Origin: Pseudomonas sp. S30
Lineage (GTDB): Bacteria > Pseudomonadota > Gammaproteobacteria > Pseudomonadales > Pseudomonadaceae
Length of the DNA stretch: 64,000 nt
Assembly (NCBI RefSeq): GCF_016518545.1
Contig: NZ_JACVTO010000004.1
Span: forward strand, 186,001 to 250,000
Direction of reading: 5' to 3'
The position numbers and the translations under genes were made by a program. The notes below the pieces were generated by a model. That model searched no databases. It was not told where the DNA came from and saw nothing but the letters and a program-made list of their open reading frames with translations. This document shows, one piece after another, positions 27,481-34,601 of this stretch. The number at the start of each line of letters is the position of its first letter. Within the stretch, counting starts at the first letter, position 1.

Positions 27481-28539
27481 TCAGGGCTGCACTGCGGTCT
27501 CCCACAGCACCGGCCAGTCGGCGGCGCTCAAACCCATGCAGGCGGTCATCTGCGCCGCGTGGCTGAGCACGAAACGCTCACCGTCGTAGCGCCAGCGCGC
27601 GGCGGCGCCGCAGCCGCCCATGCCGTTGGCCAATGCCAGGCTTTTCAACTCGCCCGTGGTGGCATCGAATTCCACGCTGCCATCGGGCGTGAGGTCGGAT
27701 AAGCGAGTGAACGTCTGGAACGGGGCGGGATGTGGGCGTTCCGGGTGCGCCAGGGGCACCAGGTACAAGCGATAGCTGCAGTTGTAGGCGCTGCACCCAG
27801 TGCGCACGATCAACAGCGCCTGCTCGCCGGTCAGTGCGTGGACTTCGCCAGTGGGCTCGTCGCCTTCGATGACGTCCTGTTGCCAGTCGGAGCGACTGGC
27901 GGCCATGGCGGCGTCCAGCACCTGTTGCCTTTGCATCTCGCCCAGAGGCGGCGGCGTGCGCCAGGCGGGCAGGGTGGGCGCGGGAGGGGCCGGCGGGACA
28001 TCGCTGGCCGGGGCGTTTGCGGGTCTTGCGAGTGCGGTGACGGTGCCAACCCGGCCTTGGACGTCATCCATCAGCAACAGCGCACCGGCCATGCCGATCA
28101 GCGAGGCGCTGGAGGGACCGTCCGAGGTGCTGAACGCCAGCTGGTTGGCGTCGCGCAGCGCGCGGATGAACGTCAGTGCATCCGCATTCGTCGCACTGCG
28201 CAGTTCGGGCACTTCGGAAACGTCGAACTCGGCGCGTTTGCGTTCGACCAAGGGCATGCGCAGCGGGTTGCCGTCGATCAGCGGATCGCCATGCAGGTCG
28301 TTGTAGCTGAAGACACTGATGCGCAGGTCGCCGTCGGGCCCGGCCTTGCGCACGATACGCAATGGGAAATACAACTCACCGAGTTCGGCACTGGCAGGCC
28401 GGGTGGATACGGCGGTACAGGTGCGTACATTATCGCAGGTGACGTTCCAGTCCTTGATGTCGCGGGACAGTGGCGGGGTATCATCGGCGTAGACGGCGGG
28501 AAGGGTCAGGCAGGTCAGCAGGGCGAGGAGATAGCGCAT
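27481..28539 (-). CDS. DUF1176 family periplasmic protein
   Basis: A 352-residue secreted protein with signal peptide MRYLLALLTCLTLPAVYA. The mature start PPLSRDIKDWNVTCDNVRTC and the later TGCSAYNCSYRLYLVP fit DUF1176, a periplasmic family of unknown role common in Pseudomonas and Acinetobacter. Conserved Cys pairs (CDNVRTC, CSAYNC) probably form disulphides. A Pro/Ala linker (about residues 180-200) divides two lobes. An in-frame start at 28569 is possible; neither has a good ribosome-binding site, and 28539 gives the better signal peptide. Confidence 0.83.
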   Translation of the reverse strand: MRYLLALLTCLTLPAVYADDTPPLSRDIKDWNVTCDNVRTCTAVSTRPASAELGELYFPLRIVRKAGPDGDLRISVFSYNDLHGDPLIDGNPLRMPLVERKRAEFDVSEVPELRSATNADALTFIRALRDANQLAFSTSDGPSSASLIGMAGALLLMDDVQGRVGTVTALARPANAPASDVPPAPPAPTLPAWRTPPPLGEMQRQQVLDAAMAASRSDWQQDVIEGDEPTGEVHALTGEQALLIVRTGCSAYNCSYRLYLVPLAHPERPHPAPFQTFTRLSDLTPDGSVEFDATTGELKSLALANGMGGCGAAARWRYDGERFVLSHAAQMTACMGLSAADWPVLWETAVQP

Positions 28540-28780
28540 GGTCGGACGAATGAGTGCAGGAGGATGCATCGATTAACGCATGGAGTCGGGGAGCAGGCAG
28601 CCGGGTCGAGCGAGTCGCACAACAATGAGCGGGCCGCTCACAGTCAAAAGAGGGCTGGGCGTCGACCGGGGGGCCAGCTTGCAGCTTCGCCATGCGCTCT
28701 GCTGTGCCGGCGATTGGAAAGTCTGCTATTGGAGATCTCCCAGTGGCTGCGATAATGCCGGCAGCCATGAGGACACTGCG

Positions 28781-29194
28781 ATGCTGACCATCTCCGACAC
28801 CGTGCATCTACCCGATGCCGACATCGAACTCACCTACATTCGGGCGCAGGGCGCCGGCGGACAGAACGTCAACAAGGTGTCCAGCGCCGTGCACCTGCGC
28901 TTCGACATCCGTGCATGCTCCTTGCCCGAGTTCTACAAGCAGCGCTTGCTGGCGTTGCGTGACAGTCGCATCACCGCCGATGGCGTGCTGGTCATCAAGG
29001 CCCAGCGATACCGGACCCAGGAACAGAACCGCACGGATGCGCTCATGCGTCTGGCCGAGCTGATCGTGTCGGTGGGCAAGACCGAGAAGAAACGTCGCCC
29101 CACCAAGCCGACCCTAGGGTCCAAGACCCGCCGCCTGGACGGCAAGACCAGGCGTGGCACGGTCAAGGCCGGCCGGGGAAGGGTGGATTTCTAG
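28781..29194 (+). CDS. arfB: Alternative ribosome-rescue factor ArfB (peptidyl-tRNA hydrolase YaeJ)
   Basis: A 137-residue protein with the release-factor catalytic GGQ in RAQGAGGQNVNKVSSAVHL and a basic C-terminal tail (KKRRPTKPTL, KTRRLDGKTRRG) that in the family enters the empty mRNA channel of stalled ribosomes. It hydrolyses peptidyl-tRNA on non-stop complexes. ATG 28781 has GAGGA upstream; a frame start at 28580 would add unrelated residues. Its stop codon overlaps the stop of the convergent HEAT-repeat gene by 4 bases. Confidence 0.93.
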   Translation: MLTISDTVHLPDADIELTYIRAQGAGGQNVNKVSSAVHLRFDIRACSLPEFYKQRLLALRDSRITADGVLVIKAQRYRTQEQNRTDALMRLAELIVSVGKTEKKRRPTKPTLGSKTRRLDGKTRRGTVKAGRGRVDF

Positions 29195-30438
29195 CGCCGC
29201 TGCAATGCCTTCAGGCCAAGGTCCGCGGCCAGTCGAACCTGTTCATCGGCATCCTGCGAGGCCAGGCGCAGTGCGTCGATGGCTCGCTGGGCGTCATCGG
29301 GCAAGAGCCCGCGGTTGTTCAGCGCAGCGGCAGCGTGACGGCGAATGATGGCGTGAGTCGAAGCCAGGCCGCGCAGGGCCTCGGTGACATCGGCCTGGGT
29401 GGTGTCGATCTGGCTGTAGACGCTGCCCAGCACCTCTTCGGTCGCGGCCTGAAGCTGCGGCCGTCGCTCGAGCAGGCGCTCGACGGGTCGGTAGTCCAGC
29501 ACCGGTGGCTGCTTGCCTCGCCAGCGAAAGCCATCGAAGTTCGCGCAAGTCCCCTTGACTGCCATGGCGGGCGCTTGCTGCCCGAGCCAGTCATGGTCGC
29601 CAAGGTAACCCAAGGCAGTGCTGCACCACCGGCGAGTCGACTGCTCACCGGCCTCGATGGCCTGACGGCGCAGGGCCTGGATCACGCGCACGTCAGCCAG
29701 GCCGGCCAGTCCGAGGATGCGCGCAATGGTAGCCGGGTTGCCAGAATCTTCGAGGCGTTCGAGGAGGACCTCCTGCGCCGCGAGTCCATTGGCAATCAGC
29801 CAACGCTCCGCCTCTTCTCCGGTGATCCCGTCGAAGCACGACAAACGACCGACGTAGTACGCGACCTGTTCGGCGAGTGGGAGGCGCGCGATCTCGCGCA
29901 CGGTGTTTTCGATGGCCCGCTCGACCGGAAAATTATCTTCGAACTGCCGACGGGTCATGCTGCGCTTGGCCAAGGCGATGGCGCCAGCGAAGTCGTGAAA
30001 AAACACCACGAAACCAGGTGTCACACTGGGGTGACCAGCGAAGTGCCGGCCCAGCGTGCGGGCGGCCCGGCTGACGGTAACAAGCAACCTTCGCTCCGCC
30101 GCTCGCCACTGGCGAGGGCCCAGCCGGTTGGCATGGGCTTGCAGTTCATCCTCGAGCCGGAGGAAGGGCGCCTGCGCGCAGATCTCCCAGTCCCAGCGCC
30201 AGTCAGCCGGATTCCACTTCACCGAATCGAAGCTTTCATCGGTGGGGTCGGGGGAGTCTTCGCTGAGTGCCTCCAGGCTGTTCGCGGCGAAGCTGGGGAG
30301 AGACAGATGCGCCTCTTCTTCCCGGTAGCTGGCATGAAACGCTGCGGCGTACACAGGGCTGCCGCTCTCGTCGAGCAGCCTTTGCAGTGCCTGGCTGGCG
30401 GCATCGAACAACGCCTGTTCCAAGGCTTTCCAATTCAT
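29191..30438 (-). CDS. DUF4303 / HEAT-repeat protein
   Basis: A 415-residue soluble protein. The first 150 residues (NWKALEQALFDAASQALQRL, YAAAFHASYREEEAHLSLPS, WNPADWRWDWEIC) resemble DUF4303. The C-terminal half consists of HEAT-like helical repeats, for example IARILGLAGLADVRVIQALR and ALRLASQDADEQVRLAADLG. DUF4303 has been linked to immunity proteins of polymorphic toxin systems, but no toxin gene is next to it, so that role is only a possibility. ATG 30438 has AAGGA upstream. Convergent with arfB, sharing the CTAG at 29191-29194. Confidence 0.7.
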   Translation of the reverse strand: MNWKALEQALFDAASQALQRLLDESGSPVYAAAFHASYREEEAHLSLPSFAANSLEALSEDSPDPTDESFDSVKWNPADWRWDWEICAQAPFLRLEDELQAHANRLGPRQWRAAERRLLVTVSRAARTLGRHFAGHPSVTPGFVVFFHDFAGAIALAKRSMTRRQFEDNFPVERAIENTVREIARLPLAEQVAYYVGRLSCFDGITGEEAERWLIANGLAAQEVLLERLEDSGNPATIARILGLAGLADVRVIQALRRQAIEAGEQSTRRWCSTALGYLGDHDWLGQQAPAMAVKGTCANFDGFRWRGKQPPVLDYRPVERLLERRPQLQAATEEVLGSVYSQIDTTQADVTEALRGLASTHAIIRRHAAAALNNRGLLPDDAQRAIDALRLASQDADEQVRLAADLGLKALQRR

Positions 30439-30552
30439 CGTTCAGGTCCTTGCTGACCGGCGGTTCAGGCCGATCTCGAAAGTGGTCAACGCGAGGATAG
30501 CGGTTTTCCCGCCATCGGGAAGATGCAGGGCTGCGCGGCCAGCTCGGCGACC

Positions 30553-31134
30553 CTAGGGATGTTCGATCACCATGACCGCCGTGGTATTGGCCTCTAACGC
30601 TTCGAACACGTGCGGCAGGTGGGCCGAGTAGCTGATGTAGTCGCCGGCCTGCAGCAGGATGGGGTCGCTGGCGGGGCCGACATTGGCGCTGCCCGTGCAC
30701 AGCACCACATGTTCCACCGTGCCTGGCAGATGCGGCTGCGAGAGCCGTGCCTCTCCGGGCTGAACCTTCAGGCGATAGATATCGCGCTGCACGCCAGCCG
30801 GGCAGTCGGCGAGCAGGGTGGCGGCATAGTTGGACGCCTCGGCATAGGCGGTCATGCCCTCGTTCGCCCGAATGACCCGCAGGTGCTGCTGGGGTTGTTC
30901 GAAAAAGCGGGTGACCTGCAGCCCCATGGCCATGGCCAGTGACCACAGGGTTTCGATGCTGGGGTTGCCAATGCCGGATTCGAGCTGGGAAAGCGTGGAC
31001 TTCGCCACGCCGGCCCGTTTGGCCAACTCGGTGACCGACAGGCCTGCAAGCTGACGCTCGCGCTTGATGGCCAGGGCCAGAAGATCGATGCGACTCACCG
31101 GGGCTGCAGTTGAGCTGTTCGTTATAGGGTTCAT
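30553..31134 (-). CDS. XRE-family regulator with C-terminal cupin domain
   Basis: A 193-residue regulator: helix-turn-helix at about residues 18-75 (LSVTELAKRAGVAKSTLSQLESG) and a cupin domain from about 105 to 190 (LPGTVEHVVLCTGSANVG, LQAGDYISYSAHLPHVFEAL). This HTH-cupin group often controls a neighbouring transporter or metabolic gene in response to a small ligand. It is divergent from the DMT exporter at 31291, the likely target. ATG 31134 has AAGGAACGA directly upstream. Ligand unknown. Confidence 0.9.
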   Translation of the reverse strand: MNPITNSSTAAPVSRIDLLALAIKRERQLAGLSVTELAKRAGVAKSTLSQLESGIGNPSIETLWSLAMAMGLQVTRFFEQPQQHLRVIRANEGMTAYAEASNYAATLLADCPAGVQRDIYRLKVQPGEARLSQPHLPGTVEHVVLCTGSANVGPASDPILLQAGDYISYSAHLPHVFEALEANTTAVMVIEHP

Positions 31135-31290
31135 TCGTTCCTTAAATCATCCCCAAAAAGGTTGATGATCAAATCTAGTCTGTTCAGTATGCTGATCGTT
31201 CGTTCATTATATAAACATTTCTACCCGCCCTGGGGCCGGTTCGAAAATGACGCAGGCCGCGTCATTGCATGAAGCAAGGAAGCTGTACTG
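31135..31290. promoter_or_regulatory. Divergent control region between XRE-cupin regulator and DMT exporter
   Basis: A 156-base gap, clearly more AT-rich than its surroundings (about 31140-31215). TTCGTTC occurs near both ends of the AT-rich part (31135-31141 as part of the regulator ribosome-binding area, and in GATCGTTCGTTCATTATAT at 31195-31213), a possible operator. Both promoters should lie here. No operator can be proven by eye. Confidence 0.45.
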
Positions 31291-32205
31291 ATGAAGCCAG
31301 AAGCCCGTGGGACTCTAGAAATGATAACGGCCATGATGATCTCCGGCACGGTAGGCTGGTTCGTCGTCATGTCCGGACAGGCGCCGCGCAGCGTCGTGTT
31401 CTGGCGCTGCCTGTTCGGGGCCCTGGCAATGTTGGTGGCCTGCCTGGCCCTGGGTATCTTCAAGCGTTCGCGACTGGACGTGCGCCAGTTCATGCTGGTC
31501 TGCGTCGGCGGCGTGGCGCTGATGCTCAACTGGGTGCTGTTGTTCAGCGCCTATAACCATGCCTCGATTGCCATCGCCACGGTTGTCTACCACGTCCAGC
31601 CGTTCATGCTGGTGGGGTTGGGGGTGGTCTTTTTCGCCGAACGGCTGAGCGCGACCAAGGTGGGCTGGCTGCTGACGGCCTTTGCCGGCCTGGTGCTGAT
31701 CGTTCTCGCCCGACATGGCGGGCAGGCAACAGGTTCGGATTACCTGCTCGGTATCGGTCTGGCGCTCGCCTCGGCCTTCTTCTACGCCGTGGCCGCGGCC
31801 ATCACCAAGCGCCTGAAGGCAGTGCCCGCTCACCTGATCGTGCTGATCCAGATGGTGGTCGGCGTGCTGCTGCTCACGCCCTTCGTGGACGTGGCCACCG
31901 CTGATATGGCCGTCGACACCTGGAGCTACCTGGTGATCATCGGGGTGGTCCATACCGGCATCATGTCCACCTTGCTCTACAGCGCCATTCAGAAGATCCC
32001 CACGGCACTGGTCGGCGCTCTTTCCTACATCTATCCGATCGTCGCCATTCTCGTCGACTGGATCGCCTTCGGCCACCCCCTGGGGCTCCTGCAACTGACC
32101 GGCGCGGCGGCGATCCTGCTGGCCGCGGCAGGCATGAACTTCGGCTGGACGCTACGGCGCACTGGCACCGGGCTGGGCAGTCCATCATCTAAGCACGGGG
32201 GTTGA
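31291..32205 (+). CDS. DMT-family (EamA) transporter
   Basis: A 304-residue ten-helix protein made of two EamA repeats: the first ends near FFAERLSATKVGWLLTAFAG and the second near IVAILVDWIAFGHPLGLLQL, both with the family pattern of a Glu- or Asp/Phe-containing helix before the last helix. Such proteins export amino acids or other metabolites. It is divergent from a XRE-cupin regulator, which likely controls it. ATG 31291 has AAGGAAGC upstream. A degraded fabH-like gene follows directly. Substrate unknown. Confidence 0.86.
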   Translation: MKPEARGTLEMITAMMISGTVGWFVVMSGQAPRSVVFWRCLFGALAMLVACLALGIFKRSRLDVRQFMLVCVGGVALMLNWVLLFSAYNHASIAIATVVYHVQPFMLVGLGVVFFAERLSATKVGWLLTAFAGLVLIVLARHGGQATGSDYLLGIGLALASAFFYAVAAAITKRLKAVPAHLIVLIQMVVGVLLLTPFVDVATADMAVDTWSYLVIIGVVHTGIMSTLLYSAIQKIPTALVGALSYIYPIVAILVDWIAFGHPLGLLQLTGAAAILLAAAGMNFGWTLRRTGTGLGSPSSKHGG

Positions 32206-32207
32206 TC

Positions 32208-32701
32208 GTGGCTGTGATCCTGTGTGGTCTGGGGGCTGACTGCCGCCGCAGGCCGTAGACAATCAGCAGATTTCGAGCGGGCTGGATACGACTCCCGAGT
32301 GGATCGAATCGCGGACCGGCATTCGTGAGCGACGCAGGGTCAGTGCCGGCATCGGCGTGCGAGAGCTGGCTATCAAAGCAGGTGCGCGTGCCATCGCCTC
32401 TTCCGGAGGCCGGCGCATCGATGCGCTGGTGGTCGCGACCACTTCGCCGGAACGGATCTGCCGGGCCGTAGCGCCGGAAGTTGCCACTGCGCTGGAGCTC
32501 GGTGACATCGCCGCCTGCAACATGACCACCGCCTGCTGCGGCTTCGTCTACGGGCTGGCGACAGCCACCGGCCTGATCGCTGCCGGTATCGCCGAAACGG
32601 TGCTGCTTATCGGCGCCGAGGCGTTCGAGCTGGACGCCTGGCGGGTCGCTGGGAGCGTCAGTGCCCTGGGGTGTCCGCGGATTCATTGCGGCCCGTTTTA
32701 A
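32208..32701 (+). pseudogene. Decayed 3-oxoacyl-ACP synthase III (FabH-like) gene
   Basis: From 32240 the frame reads LPPQAVDN, LDTTPEWIESRTGIRERR, then DALVVATTSPERICRAVAPE, NMTTACCGFVYGLATATGL and VLLIGAEAF, following the N-terminal half of KAS III with its active-site Cys (ACCGF, where the family has ACSGF). The expected start (GTG at 32208, AVILCGLGA) is in another frame, so a frameshift lies near 32230-32240. After GAEAFELDAW the similarity is lost and the frame stops at 32701, giving about 150 of some 330 residues. It is almost surely non-functional. Confidence 0.75.
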
Positions 32702-32935
32702 GGGCAGACGGGGCGAGGGGAAGGCGGTCGCTTCAGCATCCAACGTTCAGCCCGAAGAAGCGCACGTTGCATCATCGATGCCATTGACGATCCATGGAAC
32801 GGGTTCATATTCCATTCGGACTGTAATTTGTATTTTTTTATTCTTTCCTAGACTTGAGGAGACTAAGGCACAGTCGCCACCAACGGAGGGTTCTTTCACT
32901 AGGGAGCTCAAGATGGACTTGGCGCGAGGCATGGG
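32702..32935 (+). promoter_or_regulatory. Upstream region of the fecIR operon
   Basis: A 234-base gap without a gene. An AT-rich block at about 32803-32855 (TTCATATTCC, TGTAATTTGTATTTTTTTATTC) is the likely promoter region of the sigma-factor gene. No clear Fur box was found, although fecI genes in Pseudomonas are often iron-controlled. Confidence 0.4.
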
Positions 32936-33448
32936 GTGAGCGTGAGTCAGAACCTGCAGTTCGGTCTGATCGGTCAAATCTTCAAAAGCGATTACGCCTG
33001 GCTCTGCACGCGCGTGAGCCAAGCATTGGGGTGCCCCCACAGTGCGCAAGACATCGCGTCGGAGACGTTTCTGCGAGTGTTGGCACTTCCGGATCCCTCG
33101 GCGATTCGCGAGCCTCGGGCGCTGTTGACCACGATTGCCAAACGCCTGGTGTACGAGGGCTGGCGGCGTCAGGACCTGGAACGCGCCTATCTGGAGACCC
33201 TCGCACAGGCGCCCCTGGCGGCACATCCGTCGCCCGAGGAGCGGCTGCTCGTGATCGAAACGCTGATACAGGTCGATCGCCTGCTCGATGGCCTGTCTAC
33301 CAAAGCCAAGGCTGCATTTCTGTATCACCAGATCGATGGCCTGACCTATGCGCAGATCGCCGCGCACCTGGAGGTCTCGGTCAGCCGTGTCCAGCAATAC
33401 ATGGTCGATGGGTTCAAGCGCTGTTATCTGGCGATCGCCCAGCCATGA
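32936..33448 (+). CDS. fecI: FecI-like ECF sigma factor
   Basis: A 170-residue extracytoplasmic-function sigma factor. Region 2 covers about residues 10-75 (YAWLCTRVSQALGCPHSAQDIASETFLRVLA) in parts, and region 4 about 110-165 (LDGLSTKAKAAFLYHQIDGL, YAQIAAHLEVSVSRVQQY). It aligns well with E. coli FecI. The start is GTG 32936 (GAGGC upstream) or GTG 32942. Its stop overlaps the fecR start in ATGA, so the two are translationally coupled. It should direct transcription of the TonB receptor genes that follow. Confidence 0.92.
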   Translation: MSVSQNLQFGLIGQIFKSDYAWLCTRVSQALGCPHSAQDIASETFLRVLALPDPSAIREPRALLTTIAKRLVYEGWRRQDLERAYLETLAQAPLAAHPSPEERLLVIETLIQVDRLLDGLSTKAKAAFLYHQIDGLTYAQIAAHLEVSVSRVQQYMVDGFKRCYLAIAQP

Positions 33449-34422
33449 GCGGCGCAGTGTCCGATGAGGCCATCATCGACGAGGCCGCGCAGTGGATGGC
33501 GGTGTTGCATTCCGGGCACGCGAGTGCGCAGGAGCATCAGGCATTTCGCCAGTGGCGCAGTACCGACCCACGCCGGGCAGCCATCTTCGAAGCCATGGGG
33601 GCCAGTGCCGGGACCCTGGGCAGCGACGCATTGCGCGACATGCCCAGAGAGAGCTTGCTGCACACTATCAACGCACCGTCGGGGCGCAGGCGTTTCGTGC
33701 GAAATGTCCTGTCATTGGTCGGTGTGGTCTCGACGGCAGGACTCATTGGCCAACTGACTCAGCGGTGGCCGATGTCCGGGGTGATCAGCACCGGTACGGG
33801 CGAGCGGCTGAGCCTGAGCCTGGACGATGGCAGCGCGCTGATGCTCGATGCGCGCACCCGGGTACTCGATCGTTTCGATGGAGCGCAACGCCTGCTGCAA
33901 TTGCTGGACGGTCGGCTCTGGATCGATGTGGCGCGTGACGCGTCGAGGCCGTTCATCGTCCAGACCTCCCAGGGCCGGATGCGCGCATTGGGCACGCGTT
34001 TTCTGGTGGAGCAGGGCGCGGAGCAGACGCGAGTCTCGATGCTTCACTCGCAGGTCCGCATCACCACGGGCAGCGGTTCGACACGCGTGATTCAGGCCGG
34101 CGAGCGAGCGATCTTCGATGCCGAGCGCGTACTCGCCGTGCAACCCTGCACAGACGGCGATTCAGCCTGGATGCAAGGCATGCTGGAGGCGAGAAACCAG
34201 CGACTGGAACAGGTCATCGATACCCTGCGCAGCTATCGCCGCGGAATCATTCGAGTCAGTCCGCAGGCCGCCCAGTTGCGACTCAGCGGGCGCTATCCGC
34301 TGGATGACACCGATCGCGCGTTGCAACTGCTGGCCAGCTCGTTACCGCTGCGCGTCGACTATCACAGTCCCTACTGGGTCAGCATCGATCTGCGCGAAAC
34401 CGGCGCGAGGATGAAAGAATAA
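33445..34422 (+). CDS. fecR: FecR-like anti-sigma factor / signal transducer
   Basis: A 325-residue inner-membrane protein: N-terminal cytoplasmic FecR_N domain at about residues 8-50 (DEAAQWMAVLHSGHASAQEH), one membrane helix at about 88-104 (VLSLVGVVSTAGLIGQL), and periplasmic FecR and secretin-like domains after that (LDGRLWIDVARD, RALGTRFLVEQG). It passes the ligand signal from an STN-bearing TonB receptor to FecI. The frame is open far upstream across fecI, but ATG 33445 (overlapping the fecI stop) begins the domain. It has 180 bases of gap before the first receptor. Confidence 0.92.
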   Translation: MSGAVSDEAIIDEAAQWMAVLHSGHASAQEHQAFRQWRSTDPRRAAIFEAMGASAGTLGSDALRDMPRESLLHTINAPSGRRRFVRNVLSLVGVVSTAGLIGQLTQRWPMSGVISTGTGERLSLSLDDGSALMLDARTRVLDRFDGAQRLLQLLDGRLWIDVARDASRPFIVQTSQGRMRALGTRFLVEQGAEQTRVSMLHSQVRITTGSGSTRVIQAGERAIFDAERVLAVQPCTDGDSAWMQGMLEARNQRLEQVIDTLRSYRRGIIRVSPQAAQLRLSGRYPLDDTDRALQLLASSLPLRVDYHSPYWVSIDLRETGARMKE

Positions 34423-34500
34423 ATGCCCAGGGCTCTATACATCATCAAAGCGAGTTGACAGAGTGATGGTGCCTGGAAAGCCGGAGGCGGCCGCTATCGC

Positions 34501-34550
34501 ACGGCATAAGCAAATACCCCAATGGTTTAAGCACGGCCTATAAAAACACC
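34501..34550 (+). promoter_or_regulatory. Promoter-like sequence upstream of TonB receptor 1 (copy A)
   Basis: Bases 34501-34550 read ACGGCATAAGC, then CCCAAT (34518-34523) and CTATAAAA (34538-34545) about 57 bases before the receptor ATG. A very similar stretch is present before the second receptor at 37621-37670. The shared pieces and similar distance to the start suggest one promoter recognised by the same sigma factor, presumably FecI. Confidence 0.55.
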
Positions 34551-34601
34551 CGATCAGTTGCTCATTCCCATCAACTGAAACCGTTGGTGGGAGGCCAATG
34601 C

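Noticed and set aside
32854..33444. Upstream extension of the fecR frame across fecI
   Set aside because: The overlapping fecI frame has all sigma-factor motifs; fecR begins at the ATGA overlap at 33445.
34200..34600. Possible Fur box near the receptor genes
   Set aside because: No stretch resembling GATAATGATAATCATTATC was found on either strand; only the shared promoter-like motif stands out.
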